Numbered from the stretch's first letter, positions 18,221 to 27,805 are shown. The stretch: 64,000 bases of DNA from Candidatus Thermofonsia Clade 1 bacterium (GCA_002794705.1 PGTK01000005.1:144064-208063); one strand, 5' to 3'. Notes: generated from the letters alone by a model not told the origin. Numbers and translations are program-made.

Positions 18221-19789
18221 ATGAAGCGCCTGATCTTGCCCATCTTGCTCTTGCTCAGTTTGCTCAGCCTAGCGAATAATGCGGCGGCACAGCCCGACGA
18301 TCCGCCTACGGCTACGCCCTCCCCTACGCCGAATCGTACCCTTGTGCCGCTCCTGACCCGTGCCGAGAGCGAGATGCTCTTCCCTGCAGCTGTGCGCTTC
18401 AGCGTGACCGCTAATTTGCCGCTTGAGGACGTGATCACGCTCTATTTGCGCATTTATCAGCCTGAAGGCGATCTGAACATCACGCCTGTGCTGATGCCGC
18501 CGCGTCAACACGGCATTGCGCTGAATGCTACCACTGCGCTTTTCACGTACGTCTGGGAGTTCACGCCTGAAGAGGCACCTATGCCGTTCACGCCCCTCCG
18601 TTTTGAGTGGCAGGTGCAGAGCGCGGAGGGAATCAGCGTGGCAGGCGGCGAGTTTTTATTTCAGGATAGCATTCGCAGCGCGCCGCAGCCCGTCAATCGC
18701 TGGCAGAGCGTTGGAAATACATTGCAGCTTTATAGTCACAACTCTGAACTGGCTTTGGAGCTGTTGCATCAGAACGCTATGCGCGTTTTTGAGCTGGTGG
18801 CGCAACAGACCGAAATTGCGCCTAGCCAGCGCATTGTGATTTACGATCCAACCGTCACGTTTTGCTTGCGCGATCTCGCCGATCCTGATACGCCGCCTTA
18901 TGTCGAGTCGCGCACTATTGGCGGCACGCGCCGTCCCTGCGATCCGAACGCGGCGCTCGCCATCTATGAGCGCTACGGCTTCACGCTTTTGCGCCGCCAG
19001 ACCCTCGCCTTTAATGAGCTGCAAGACCGCTTGACTGAGCTAGTTGTCAATCGCACTTATGCCGTGCTGTGGGAGAATGCGCCGCCGATCCCTGAATGGT
19101 TCAAGGCGGGTTTGGCGCGATTGTACAACACCACGCCGAACAGTAGCGCTCTTGGTCTTGCCCTAGAGCGATTACGCACGAATCGTCCGCTGCTGACCCT
19201 CCGCGAGTTGGCGCAGCCCGCTGAGACGTTCAGCGGCACTGCTCTGCGCTTGTGGCAAGCGCAGAGCTACCTGCTGACGCTCTACATGGCGGATCGAGTC
19301 GGCGCGCAGGCGCCTTTTGCCTTTGCGCGTGTGCTTGCTACAGCTGAGAGCTTCGAATCGGCGTTCCGCCGCTTTTTCAACGCTGAGATCGCTACATTTT
19401 ACGCCGAATGGCAGACTTGGCTGCGCTCTGAGCGCGCTGCGCGTGCTGTCCGTTGGACGCCCTACCTAGACATCACGCCGACGCCAACTGCGACCGCAAC
19501 CATCACGCCGACTCGTACGCCGCAGCCGCCACGCGCCTCGCCCACGCCTTTGCCCACCATCACGCCCGCTCGCTTCCCGACTCTTACGCCTTTTGTCACA
19601 GCGACCTTTACAGCGTTGCCGCCGGGCGCCCTTCAGCGCCCCACGCCGATTCCTGCGCCCTCAGGCGGCAATCCGTGCGGCGGCGCACCTTTGACGATCC
19701 TATTTTTGCCCGCTGCGGCGGCGCTGATCCTGCGCTTGAGCCGCCATTTTGCCAAACGAGCGACCCTAGATGACCGAGACTCTGATTAA
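18221..19789 (+). CDS. membrane-anchored metallopeptidase-like protein with degraded active site
   Basis: 522 residues. Signal peptide to about residue 23, a short Thr/Pro spacer, a beta-rich domain (about 45-150), then a helical domain (about 160-405) laid out like the gluzincin/MA-like peptidases common in this phylum. Where H-E-x-x-H is expected the protein has T272-E-L-V-V276. The downstream W-x-N-E-G-L-A box, which carries the third ligand, reads W293-F-K-A-G-L-A. Metal ligands therefore look lost while the scaffold persists. A Thr/Pro stalk and a C-terminal membrane helix (about 490-510) followed by basic residues would anchor it outward. It overlaps rlmN by 20 bases. The peptidase homology is inferred from pattern only. 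Confidence 0.6.
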   Translation: MKRLILPILLLLSLLSLANNAAAQPDDPPTATPSPTPNRTLVPLLTRAESEMLFPAAVRFSVTANLPLEDVITLYLRIYQPEGDLNITPVLMPPRQHGIALNATTALFTYVWEFTPEEAPMPFTPLRFEWQVQSAEGISVAGGEFLFQDSIRSAPQPVNRWQSVGNTLQLYSHNSELALELLHQNAMRVFELVAQQTEIAPSQRIVIYDPTVTFCLRDLADPDTPPYVESRTIGGTRRPCDPNAALAIYERYGFTLLRRQTLAFNELQDRLTELVVNRTYAVLWENAPPIPEWFKAGLARLYNTTPNSSALGLALERLRTNRPLLTLRELAQPAETFSGTALRLWQAQSYLLTLYMADRVGAQAPFAFARVLATAESFESAFRRFFNAEIATFYAEWQTWLRSERAARAVRWTPYLDITPTPTATATITPTRTPQPPRASPTPLPTITPARFPTLTPFVTATFTALPPGALQRPTPIPAPSGGNPCGGAPLTILFLPAAAALILRLSRHFAKRATLDDRDSD

Positions 19790-20846
19790 TCTCTACGATT
19801 TAAGCGACGCTGAGCTGAGTGCGCTCATGGCTGAGCTGAATCAGCCCGCCTTCCGTGCTAGACAGATCGCGGAATGGCTCTATAAGCACAAGGTGACGAC
19901 CTTTGAGGCGATGACCAACTTGCCGAAGGCGCTCCGTGAGAAACTTGCTGCGCGGGCGCGCATCGGCGGCTTTGAGCAAGTCGCGGAGCAGCACAGCACC
20001 GAGAGTGCCACCACCAAGCGGCTCTACCGCCTGCCCGACGGTCAGCTGATCGAGAGCGTGCTGATGGAATACGAAGATGGCAGGCGCACTGCCTGCATCT
20101 CGACTCAAGCCGGCTGCGCTATGGGCTGCATTTTTTGCGCCACAGGTCAGATGGGCTTTGCCCGTCACTTGAGCGCAGGCGAGATCGTCGAACAGGCGCT
20201 GCATTTCGCTCGCCTGCTGGAGCAGGAAGGCGACCGTCTCTCAAACGTCGTGCTGATGGGCATGGGTGAGCCGCTCCACAACTATGAGCAGACCCTGCGC
20301 GCCATTCGCCGTCTTAACGATCCGAACGGCTCGAATATCGGACAGCGCCACATTACGCTCAGCACAGTCGGCTTGGTGCCAGAGATCAGGCGCTTTGCCG
20401 ATGAAGGCTTGCAAGTTGGCTTAGCGATCAGTCTACACGCAGCTACCGACGCCGAACGCAGCGCGCTCTTGCCGATCAACCGCCGCTACCCGATCCGTGA
20501 GGTGCTAGAGGCAGCGCGCTACTATGTGGAGAAGACGGGAAGGCGCGTCACCTTTGAGTGGGCGCTGATTCGCGGCGAAAACGACACGCCTGAGCAGGCA
20601 GAGCGACTCGGCGCCCTCTTGCGCGGCTTGCTGTGCCACGTCAACCTGATCCCGCTCAATCCAACGGGCGGCTACGGCGGCGCGCCCTCTGATCCTGCCC
20701 GCGTAGACGCTTTCCGAGCTGTATTGGCACGTTATGGGGTCAGTAGCACAGTGCGCGTGCGGCGCGGCATTGATATTCAGGCGGGCTGCGGTCAGCTGAA
20801 GACTGAGGTCTTGCGCCGCGAACGGACTCGGCGCGCCGTGAGTTAA
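19770..20846 (+). CDS. rlmN: 23S rRNA (adenine2503-C2)/tRNA methyltransferase RlmN
   Basis: 358 residues. Radical SAM enzyme that methylates C2 of A2503 in 23S rRNA and A37 of some tRNAs. The C-x3-C-x2-C cluster is at C116, C120 and C123 (A-G-C-A-M-G-C-I-F-C). The N-terminal RlmN domain and the late catalytic Cys in Q-A-G-C-G-Q-L are also present, as is the M-G-M-G-E-P motif. The start overlaps the upstream gene by 20 bases, suggesting coupled translation. Confidence 0.96.
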   Translation: MTETLINLYDLSDAELSALMAELNQPAFRARQIAEWLYKHKVTTFEAMTNLPKALREKLAARARIGGFEQVAEQHSTESATTKRLYRLPDGQLIESVLMEYEDGRRTACISTQAGCAMGCIFCATGQMGFARHLSAGEIVEQALHFARLLEQEGDRLSNVVLMGMGEPLHNYEQTLRAIRRLNDPNGSNIGQRHITLSTVGLVPEIRRFADEGLQVGLAISLHAATDAERSALLPINRRYPIREVLEAARYYVEKTGRRVTFEWALIRGENDTPEQAERLGALLRGLLCHVNLIPLNPTGGYGGAPSDPARVDAFRAVLARYGVSSTVRVRRGIDIQAGCGQLKTEVLRRERTRRAVS

Positions 20847-20871
20847 CTTTTGCACCAAAGGACTAGCACAC

Positions 20872-21651
20872 ATGCCACTGTTGGATGTCAACGGGCAGAC
20901 CATTTACTATGAGCTGATCGGTGAAGGCGTCCCTGCTTTGATTTTGCACGGCTGGATGGAGATCGGGCGCGATCACATTGGCTTAGCAGAGCGTTTGGCA
21001 GCGGCGGGCTACAGCGTCATCCTGCCTGATGTAGCGGGCTACGGGCAGAGCATCCCGCCTAAGCGCACCTACCCTGATGACTTCTATCAGCGCGATGCCG
21101 CTGTGATGGGCGAATTTTTGGCGGCGCTCTTAGCGCTGTTGGGCAGGCGCGACGCGCATATCTTCGGCTTTAGCGACGGCGGCGAAGTAGCGCTGCTGCT
21201 GGGCATTGAATACGCGCACTTGTGCCGCTCCGTGACGGCGTGGGGCGCCATTGGCGCCTTCGATCAGTCTCTGTGCGATCATGCGCGGCGCTTCAGCTTC
21301 CCTACCACATGGGTGACGCCTACGATCATCGCTAAGCATCCCGATCAGGACGTGATCAGCTGGGTAGGGGCATGGGTAGAGGCGTTTTGTGCTATGGTCG
21401 CGGCGGGCGGCGATGTCTCGCTCAGCCGCGCTGACCAGATCACAGCGCCGCTCCTGCTCATGCTGGGCGAGCGCGACGGCTTGAATCCTGTTGAGGCAGG
21501 GCGGCGCTTTGTGGAAAAGGCAGCGGCACGGCGCGGAGTCCTCAGGCAGTTTCGCACCTTTCCAGAGGTCGGTCACGCCATTCATGAGCAAGTCCCAGAG
21601 GCATTTTACAGCGCGATCTTCGATTTTCTGGCAAAGGTGGACGGACGTTAG
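20872..21651 (+). CDS. alpha/beta hydrolase
   Basis: 259 residues with the hydrolase fold landmarks: L-H-G-W (oxyanion hole region), nucleophile elbow G-F-S-D-G-G, acid in G-E-R-D-G-L, and catalytic His in E-V-G-H-A-I-H. Substrate unknown; it could be an esterase or a C-C hydrolase. AAAGGA lies upstream of the ATG. It follows rlmN by 25 bases and precedes lysA by 3 bases, so these genes are probably one transcript. Confidence 0.85.
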   Translation: MPLLDVNGQTIYYELIGEGVPALILHGWMEIGRDHIGLAERLAAAGYSVILPDVAGYGQSIPPKRTYPDDFYQRDAAVMGEFLAALLALLGRRDAHIFGFSDGGEVALLLGIEYAHLCRSVTAWGAIGAFDQSLCDHARRFSFPTTWVTPTIIAKHPDQDVISWVGAWVEAFCAMVAAGGDVSLSRADQITAPLLLMLGERDGLNPVEAGRRFVEKAAARRGVLRQFRTFPEVGHAIHEQVPEAFYSAIFDFLAKVDGR

Positions 21652-21654
21652 GGC

Positions 21655-22872
21655 GTGCTAAGCTATCACAACGGCTCACTGCATTGGCGAACGCACGATC
21701 TGGCAGCGATTGCGGCACAGATCGGCACGCCATGCTACATCTACGATCTAGACGGCATGTGCGCCAAGCTGCGAGCGCTGCAACGCGCCTTCCCACAGGC
21801 TGAGATTCACTACAGCCTGAAAGCGAATGCCAATCTCGCTGTGATCCGTGCGCTCAGCGCCGCTGGCGCCCATTTTGACGCCGTGAGCGGCGGCGAGATT
21901 TTCCGCGCCCTGTGCGCAGGCGTCACGCCTGATCGAATCGTCTTTGCCGGCGTCGGCAAGACGCGCCATGAACTAGATTACGCGCTACGGCTAGGCGTGG
22001 CATGGGTCAATGTGGAGAGCAGCGGCGAATTGGCGCGCATTGCTCAATTGGCAGCTGCGATAGGCGTGCGCCCGCGCCTTGCCCTGCGCCTGAATCCCGA
22101 TGTGCGCGCCGATACGCATCCGCACATTGCTACGGGTCATGCGGCGGCAAAATTCGGCATTCCCCTTGACGAAGCAGCGCACATCCTGAACGACTACGCG
22201 CCTGAGCGCGCTCCCTACCGCCTTGAAGGACTCCATGTGCATATCGGCAGCCAGCTGCACAGCGTAGAGCGCACTGTCGAGGCGCTGCAAGCGGCACTGG
22301 CGCTCATGGATCGCTTCCCATTCCTGCAAACGCTCGATCTGGGCGGCGGATTCCCCGTCAGCTACATCGGCGAAGACGCGCCAAGCATCGAGGCGTTTGC
22401 AGCAGCGATCCTGCCATTGCTCGAGGGACGCCCAATGCGCCTGATCCTCGAACCGGGGCGCTACATCGCAGCCGAAAACGGCTTATTGCTGGTGGAAGTT
22501 CAGTACGTCAAGCACACCAACAGCGGCACGTTCTACATCGTAGATGGCGGCATGACCGAGCTGATCCGTCCTGCGCTCTACGAGGCGACGCACGGCGTGC
22601 TGCCGCTGCGCCAATCAAATGCTGAAGCGACGCTTGCGCATGTTGTCGGTCCGATCTGCGAGAGCGCTGATGTCCTGCGGACGCACGTCCACTTGCCGCC
22701 CCTCGCCGAAGGCGACCTGTTAGCCATTCTGCACGCGGGCGCGTACGGCGCCGTGATGGGATCAACCTACAATGCGCGTCCCTTGCCGCCTGAAGTGGTG
22801 CTAGAAGGCGACTCATGGCGCGTAGCGCGCCGTCGGCAAGTGTGGGATGACCTCGTGCGCGATGAGCTATGA
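21655..22872 (+). CDS. lysA: diaminopimelate decarboxylase
   Basis: 405 residues, PLP-dependent fold III decarboxylase making L-lysine from meso-diaminopimelate. Visible landmarks: Y-S-L-K-A-N (PLP lysine), H-I-G-S-Q, G-G-G-F-P-V (phosphate-binding), E-P-G-R, and C-E-S-A-D near the C-terminus. The start is GTG at 21655, 3 bases after the hydrolase stop. Ornithine/arginine decarboxylases share the fold, but the C-E-S-A-D and E-P-G-R contexts favour LysA. It overlaps the GNAT gene by ATGA. Confidence 0.92.
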   Translation: MLSYHNGSLHWRTHDLAAIAAQIGTPCYIYDLDGMCAKLRALQRAFPQAEIHYSLKANANLAVIRALSAAGAHFDAVSGGEIFRALCAGVTPDRIVFAGVGKTRHELDYALRLGVAWVNVESSGELARIAQLAAAIGVRPRLALRLNPDVRADTHPHIATGHAAAKFGIPLDEAAHILNDYAPERAPYRLEGLHVHIGSQLHSVERTVEALQAALALMDRFPFLQTLDLGGGFPVSYIGEDAPSIEAFAAAILPLLEGRPMRLILEPGRYIAAENGLLLVEVQYVKHTNSGTFYIVDGGMTELIRPALYEATHGVLPLRQSNAEATLAHVVGPICESADVLRTHVHLPPLAEGDLLAILHAGAYGAVMGSTYNARPLPPEVVLEGDSWRVARRRQVWDDLVRDEL

Positions 22873-23468
22873 TCACGGTTGAGCCGATCACGCTGACAGG
22901 CACTCACGTCCAGCTGATACCAATGCAACCCGCCCACGCCGATGCGCTCTGGGCGGCGGCACAAGACGAGTCGATCTGGCAGTGGACGCTCTCACGGATC
23001 AGCAGCCGCGCTGATACCGATCGCTACATCGCCTACGCCCTAGAGCAGCAAGCGCGAGGCAACCAGCTGCCCTTCGTAACGATCAGCCGCGCCACAGGCG
23101 AGATCGTCGGCAGCACGCGCTTTGATGAGATCACGCCCGAACATCGGCGCATTGAAATCGGCTGGACGTGGCTGACTCCGCGCTGGCAGCGCACGCCTAT
23201 CAACACAGAGGCGAAATACCTGATGCTGCGGCACGCCTTTGAGGTCTGGGCGTGCGTGCGCGTGCAACTTAAAACGGACGCGCTGAACGTCCGCTCACAG
23301 CGCGCCATAGAGCGGCTTGGCGCCGTGCGCGAGGGCGTCTTGCGCAGCCACTACATCATGCCTGATGGCAGGCGGCGCGACTCGATCTACTACAGCTTTC
23401 TGGATACCGAATGGCAGACGGTCAAAGCACACATAGAACGGCTGCTCAGCGCCTACGGCGACGGCTGA
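22869..23468 (+). CDS. GNAT family N-acetyltransferase (RimJ/RimL-like)
   Basis: 199 residues. The pattern fits Acetyltransf_3 proteins: L-T-G-T-H-V-Q-L-I-P at the N-terminus, I-G-W-T-W-L near residue 95, and N-V-R-S-Q-R-A-I-E-R-L-G, the acetyl-CoA-binding helix typical of RimJ/RimL relatives. Target unknown. The start overlaps the lysA stop (ATGA), and the 3' end overlaps mutM tail to tail by 16 bases. Confidence 0.88.
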   Translation: MITVEPITLTGTHVQLIPMQPAHADALWAAAQDESIWQWTLSRISSRADTDRYIAYALEQQARGNQLPFVTISRATGEIVGSTRFDEITPEHRRIEIGWTWLTPRWQRTPINTEAKYLMLRHAFEVWACVRVQLKTDALNVRSQRAIERLGAVREGVLRSHYIMPDGRRRDSIYYSFLDTEWQTVKAHIERLLSAYGDG

Positions 23469-24283
23469 CAGGTCGGGCAGAAGTGCGTACTGCGCTGTCC
23501 CGCGCGGATGGTGCTGATAGGCGTCCCGCAGGTGGGGCAGGGGCGCGTATCGCCGCGCCCGCGATAAGCGCGCAAATAATGTTGCGCCTCACCGCGCTCA
23601 CCATTCGGCTGCCGATACCAGCCAATGCTGGCGCCCATGCGCGCTAGACCGTCGCTGAGCGCCTGCCGTATGGCGTGATAAAGGCGCTCAGCTTCAGCAT
23701 CGCTCAGGCTCTCAGCGCGCCGCAAAGGATGCAAAGCGGCAATGTGCAGCGCCTCATCCGCGTAAATATTGCCGACTCCCGCAATGAACGCCTGATCGAG
23801 CAACAGCGCTTTCAAAATGCCCTTACGCGCCCGCAGACGCGCCAAAAATAGCTCAGGCGTGAAGGAGTCGTCCAGCGGCTCCGGTCCAAGCGGCGGCAAA
23901 ACGTCCTCAGGGCGCGCCGCAAGGTAGACTCGTCCGAAGCGCCGTGCATCCGAGAAGCGCAACTCCCTCCCGTCATCAAGCGCAAAACGGACGCGCAACC
24001 AGCGATCCATTGGATCAGTCCCCTCAGACGGCACAACATACAGATGTCCTGTCATTTTCAAATGGACGATCAGGCTCTGCGCGCTCAGCTGAAAGATCAA
24101 GTACTTGGCACGCCGATTGAGCGCCTGAATGCGCTCTCCGCGAATGCGCTCAGCGAACACATCGGCGGGTAAATTGGTCATGCGGCGCGGCGGCTCCGGG
24201 AAATGCACGCTCAGAATGGTGCGTCCGACTAGCGGCGTCCGCAGCGCACGGGTAGCGGTCTCGACTTCGGGCAATTCGGGCAT
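23453..24283 (-). CDS. mutM: formamidopyrimidine-DNA glycosylase
   Basis: 276 residues. Starts M-P-E-L-P-E-V-E-T, giving the catalytic N-terminal Pro and Glu after Met removal. The helix-two-turn-helix region (around G-I-L-K-A-L-L-L-D-Q-A-F-I-A-G-V-G-N-I-Y) and a C-terminal C-x2-C...C-x2-C zinc finger (Y-R-G-R-G-D-T-R-P-C-P-T-C) are intact. It removes 8-oxoguanine and formamidopyrimidines from DNA. An extended -10 box lies just upstream. Confidence 0.96.
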   Translation of the reverse strand: MPELPEVETATRALRTPLVGRTILSVHFPEPPRRMTNLPADVFAERIRGERIQALNRRAKYLIFQLSAQSLIVHLKMTGHLYVVPSEGTDPMDRWLRVRFALDDGRELRFSDARRFGRVYLAARPEDVLPPLGPEPLDDSFTPELFLARLRARKGILKALLLDQAFIAGVGNIYADEALHIAALHPLRRAESLSDAEAERLYHAIRQALSDGLARMGASIGWYRQPNGERGEAQHYLRAYRGRGDTRPCPTCGTPISTIRAGQRSTHFCPTCQPSP

Positions 24284-24305
24284 GGGTCGCTCCAGCAGTA
24301 GGGAG

Positions 24306-24314
24306 AGTATAACA
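24306..24314 (-). promoter_or_regulatory. extended -10 promoter for mutM
   Basis: TGTTATACT on the minus strand (TG-n-TATACT), 22 bases before the mutM ATG. No matching -35, as is common with extended -10 promoters. Confidence 0.5.
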
Positions 24315-24428
24315 CAAAGCAGACGGTCGCCATACGCTCTGAGCGCCGCCCTAGCGTCTTAGTGCTAAATTTGATAGAGTCGCGGCATAACCATGCACGC
24401 TAAGACGTGCAACGGATGAGGTGAGCCA

Positions 24429-25655
24429 TTGCAGAAGCAAACTCGCGTCCCTTTTGGCGCACTTTTCACATTTTTGACGTTGACAAGCGCCGTGTTGGCT
24501 TGCACCTTCCAGTTCGGCGGGAGTCCGCGCAGGGTCATCAGCACGCCCACATGGTCGCTTGATTTCATCGCGCCTGAGAATAACAGCCTGATCTTGCTCG
24601 GCACAACGGTCACACTGGCTGCCGCTGCTGCTGATAGCGGAGGCGGCGTGGCGCGCATTGATTTCAGCGTGGACGGTGTGCTGATCGGCAGCCAGAGCGC
24701 GCCAATTGCCACAGGACAGACGCGCTTCATCGCTCAGCAGGCGTGGCAGCCCCGCGAGGCACGCGGCTACCTGATCACAGCTGAGGCCTTCCGCGCTGAT
24801 GGGAGCAGCATCGGCGAAGTAGGCGTCGCAGTGCAAGTGGTTGCGGCGCCCACTGCCCAAGCCGCTCTGCGCAACACGGTCGCGCCAACTCAGCCGCCGC
24901 GCACCAACACGCCAATCCCCTCCCCAACTGTTGCGATAGTTGGCACGCCCATCACGCTCAACACGCCGACTCCCTCGCCAAACGCCGCTGAGCCGTTGAT
25001 AGCGCCCAATGCGCCGCGCTTGCGCGTCACCTTTGACTTCCTGAACGTGCGCGCCCGCCCAGATGCAAGCTCTGAGCAGATTGGCAGGCTCAGCCGCGGC
25101 GATGAGGCGCTGATCATCGGGCGCAACGAAGGGCGCACGTGGTGGGCAATTGAGCGCAGCGGGCTACGCGGCTGGGTGATCAACAACCCCGAATGGATTC
25201 AGATCAGCGGCGAGACCGCAAACGTGCCGCTTGCCACCACGACTGAGGCTCTGCCCACTGCCACGCCCTCGCCCGTGCCGCCTGGCGGAGTCGCGCCGAC
25301 TAGCACGGTTGCAGGCACGGCTGACCTGATCATCGTCTCAGCGACCATCGTCGGCGGCACGCCAAAGGTCAACCAGACCTTCAATGTGCTGATCACTGTG
25401 CGCAACCAAGGCACTCTGGACGCTGGATCATCGCTGCTGGAAGGTATTTTCCAGCCCGATAATGAGCGCAGTCAGTTGGCTGTGCCGCCCATAGCAGCTG
25501 GCACGTCGGTCACCTTGCCGCCAATGCCCGTCACGTTGCGCACACGCGGCACCAACTTAATCGGTACGCTAACCCTTGATGTCAAAAATGAGGTAGCTGA
25601 AGGCGCTGATGGCGAGGCGCATAACGTCTTCACCATCACTTACAATGTCGAGTAG
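24429..25655 (+). CDS. lipoprotein with Ig-like, SH3b and CARDB domains
   Basis: 408 residues from TTG at 24429, preceded by GAGGTGAG at good spacing; no ATG gives the signal peptide. The lipobox A-V-L-A-C is near residue 25. An Ig-like domain (about 38-137) is followed by a Thr/Pro linker, a bacterial SH3 domain (about 198-258, F-L-N-V-R-A-R-P-D start and G-W-V-I-N end), another linker, and a CARDB-type adhesion domain (about 295-408). This is a cell-surface, likely cell-wall-binding protein; partner unknown. The 3' end overlaps the convergent DUF3267 gene by 16 bases. Confidence 0.85.
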   Translation: MQKQTRVPFGALFTFLTLTSAVLACTFQFGGSPRRVISTPTWSLDFIAPENNSLILLGTTVTLAAAAADSGGGVARIDFSVDGVLIGSQSAPIATGQTRFIAQQAWQPREARGYLITAEAFRADGSSIGEVGVAVQVVAAPTAQAALRNTVAPTQPPRTNTPIPSPTVAIVGTPITLNTPTPSPNAAEPLIAPNAPRLRVTFDFLNVRARPDASSEQIGRLSRGDEALIIGRNEGRTWWAIERSGLRGWVINNPEWIQISGETANVPLATTTEALPTATPSPVPPGGVAPTSTVAGTADLIIVSATIVGGTPKVNQTFNVLITVRNQGTLDAGSSLLEGIFQPDNERSQLAVPPIAAGTSVTLPPMPVTLRTRGTNLIGTLTLDVKNEVAEGADGEAHNVFTITYNVE

Positions 25656-26266
25656 CCGCGTATGTATAGCTCCCCGCCCTCGCCGAAGTCGCGCACCAGC
25701 AGGTCGGGCGGGAAGCGACGGCAAATCGAGAAAAACCACAGGTCGCCTACGCTGCCGCCGATGTTTGCTGCGCCAATGAAAGCGATCAGCCTGTTGGTCT
25801 CGCCGCCCGTGACCGTCATCAGCGCCAAAGTGATCAGCGTAATGACGATCAGCGGCGCCAGAGCCACAACGCTGTAGGCGTCTCGCGTAAGGTAATGGCG
25901 ATCTGCTGCGGCAAAAACGACGCCCTTCTCCAAGCTGACGCCATAGCGCGGCGTTGCGCCAAAAACTCGGAAAAAAGCGCCATGAATTAGCTCATGCACG
26001 CCCAGCATGACGAACAATCCAAGCAAGGTCAGGAGCGCCAGCAGGAATTCGTTGCTGCCCGCTAACGGATTAGCGCCCTGCGCCAAGCCGCGCTCTTGCA
26101 GAAAATTGTAAAATAACTGATAACCGAAAATGGCAGCGATCAGCAGCGCCAAGCCCACAAGATTCAGCACAATGATCAAGCGCAAGGACTCAAGCGTGAT
26201 ACGCCGCACAAGCTGATAGCCGCTTGGCAGAGCGTTCAGAGCGGCAAAACGCGGTAGCTGGCTCAT
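25640..26266 (-). CDS. DUF3267 putative membrane zinc metallopeptidase
   Basis: 208 residues with about four membrane helices. H-E-L-I-H at residues 91-95 lies at the end of the second helix, followed by G-x-x-F-x-x-F-G-A-T-P-R-Y-G, the DUF3267 signature. Such proteins resemble site-2-type integral membrane proteases; no substrate is known. The start is supported by AGGAGG 8 bases upstream of the ATG. Confidence 0.85.
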   Translation of the reverse strand: MSQLPRFAALNALPSGYQLVRRITLESLRLIIVLNLVGLALLIAAIFGYQLFYNFLQERGLAQGANPLAGSNEFLLALLTLLGLFVMLGVHELIHGAFFRVFGATPRYGVSLEKGVVFAAADRHYLTRDAYSVVALAPLIVITLITLALMTVTGGETNRLIAFIGAANIGGSVGDLWFFSICRRFPPDLLVRDFGEGGELYIRGYSTL

Positions 26267-26349
26267 AGGTCAGGCCTCCTGAAGACACTTTGAGACAATT
26301 TTAACACATCGGCATACTCCCTTAAGTCTGCGTCATGCCCTAGATCGGT

Positions 26350-26406
26350 TATAATGAGCGGCATGATTGGTTCAACGCTCACAAGGTTCAGGAGTCAGTC
26401 TCTCCT
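26350..26406 (+). promoter_or_regulatory. ugd promoter -10 and leader with SD-pairing element
   Basis: TATAAT at 26350-26355 is the likely -10; no good -35 is seen. In the leader, AGGAG (26390-26394) can pair with CTCCT (26402-26406) directly before the ATG, across a 7-base loop. The pairing would hide the ribosome-binding site. The stem is only 5 bp, so its effect is uncertain. Confidence 0.4.
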
Positions 26407-27723
26407 ATGAAAAACATCACTGTGATCGGCGTGGGCTACGTCGGTTTGGTGACCGGCACTTGCTTCGCCGATCTGGGCAATCGCGTGGTGGCACTGGATA
26501 TCAACGAAAAGCGCATCGAGAATTTGAAGCAAGGCATCATGCCGATCTATGAGCCGGGCTTGAAAGAGATCGTGGAGCGGAACGCCAAGGCGGATCGCCT
26601 GCGCTTCACCACTGACTACGAAGACGCCCTACGCGAGGCTGAATTCGTCTTCATCTGCGTCGGCACACCTGAGGGCGTGGACGGCGAAGCCGATCTGCGC
26701 TACGTGCGCATGGCGGCTGAGTCCATTGCAAGGGTGATGGATCACGAAATGATCATTGTGAACAAGTCCACTGTGCCTGTTGGCACGGGCGATTGGGTCG
26801 CTAACATCATCCGTGAGCATCAGCGGCGTCCGATTCCGTTCGCTGTGGTCAGTTGCCCGGAATTTTTACGTGAAGGCTCCGCCGTGCGCGATTTCTTCAA
26901 TCCGGATCGCACAGTGCTTGGCTCAACTGACAGAGAAGCTGCCAACAAAGTTGCCCAACTGCATCTGCCGCTGCGCGCTCCGATTGTCATCACCGATCTG
27001 CGCACGGCTGAGATGATCAAGTACGCCTCAAACGCCTTCCTTGCCACGCGCATCAGCTTCATCAACGAAATTGCCAACATCTGCGAGGCGCTCGGCGCCG
27101 ACGTGAAAGAGGTGGCACAAGGCATGGGCTACGATAAACGCATCGGTCATCATTTCCTAGAGGCAGGCGTCGGCTATGGCGGGAGCTGCTTTCCGAAGGA
27201 TGTGAAAGCGCTCGCCTACATGGCACAGGTGCATGGCACCAATCCTGAGCTGCTGCACGCCGTGATGGGCATCAACCAGACCCAGCGCAAGCAGATCATC
27301 ATCAAGTTGCAAGACCTGCTAGGCGACCTGAACAGCAAGACAATAGCGATACTCGGTTTGGCATTTAAGGAAAATACTGATGATATCCGCGTCTCGCCTG
27401 CCCTTGAGATCGCCGAAATGCTCCATGAACTGGGCGCGACCGTGCGCGGCTACGACCCTGTGGCAATGGAAAACGTGGCACGTGCCTATCCGTTCATCCA
27501 GCTTGCCGCCGATCCCTATGAATTAGCCCAAGACTGCGACGCCATTGTGGTCGCCACGCCTTGGAATGAGTTCAAGGCGCTCGATCTAGCGCGACTCGGC
27601 TCAGTCATGCGCCAGAAGATCATGGTAGACGGGCGTAATATCTATGAAGCGGATCGGCTTAAGGCGCTCGGCTTCACTTATCGCGGTGTGGGGCGCGGCT
27701 ACAACGGCGCGCTGGAGTCTTAG
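26407..27723 (+). CDS. ugd: UDP-glucose 6-dehydrogenase
   Basis: 438 residues. Oxidises UDP-glucose twice to UDP-glucuronate with NAD, supplying cell-surface polysaccharides. Rossmann motif [10 protein letters not shown] at the N-terminus; catalytic Cys261 in G-G-S-C-F-P-K-D; C-terminal UDP-binding domain with [14 protein letters not shown]-mannose or UDP-ManNAc dehydrogenases are relatives, but the N-terminus and active-site context match UDP-glucose enzymes. Single gene with its own promoter and a hairpin downstream. An O-antigen-ligase-like polymerase in this window might use the products. Confidence 0.93.
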   Translation: MKNITVIGVGYVGLVTGTCFADLGNRVVALDINEKRIENLKQGIMPIYEPGLKEIVERNAKADRLRFTTDYEDALREAEFVFICVGTPEGVDGEADLRYVRMAAESIARVMDHEMIIVNKSTVPVGTGDWVANIIREHQRRPIPFAVVSCPEFLREGSAVRDFFNPDRTVLGSTDREAANKVAQLHLPLRAPIVITDLRTAEMIKYASNAFLATRISFINEIANICEALGADVKEVAQGMGYDKRIGHHFLEAGVGYGGSCFPKDVKALAYMAQVHGTNPELLHAVMGINQTQRKQIIIKLQDLLGDLNSKTIAILGLAFKENTDDIRVSPALEIAEMLHELGATVRGYDPVAMENVARAYPFIQLAADPYELAQDCDAIVVATPWNEFKALDLARLGSVMRQKIMVDGRNIYEADRLKALGFTYRGVGRGYNGALES

Positions 27724-27737
27724 CGGATAAATCGCTT

Positions 27738-27771
27738 GTGCCTGCCCGTGATAGCGCTCACGGACAGGCAC
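27738..27771 (+). terminator. hairpin downstream of ugd
   Basis: 14-bp stem with one C-A mismatch (27738-27751 with 27758-27771) and a 6-base loop, 15 bases after the ugd stop. It is followed by CCCCCTAG rather than a U tract, so it may be an RNA 3' end structure or a weak terminator. Confidence 0.55.
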
Positions 27772-27799
27772 CCCCTAGCCGATAGCGTAACTCTGGCTG

Positions 27800-27805
27800 T
27801 ATAAT
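27800..27805 (+). promoter_or_regulatory. -10 box (TATAAT) for the SsnA-like gene
   Basis: Perfect TATAAT 47 bases before the ATG at 27852. No convincing -35. Confidence 0.45.

Noticed and set aside
24355..24417. Inverted repeat CGTCTTAG/CTAAGACG before the SH3-CARDB lipoprotein
   Set aside because: 8 bp separated by 47 bases; too weak a structure to call a riboswitch or operator.
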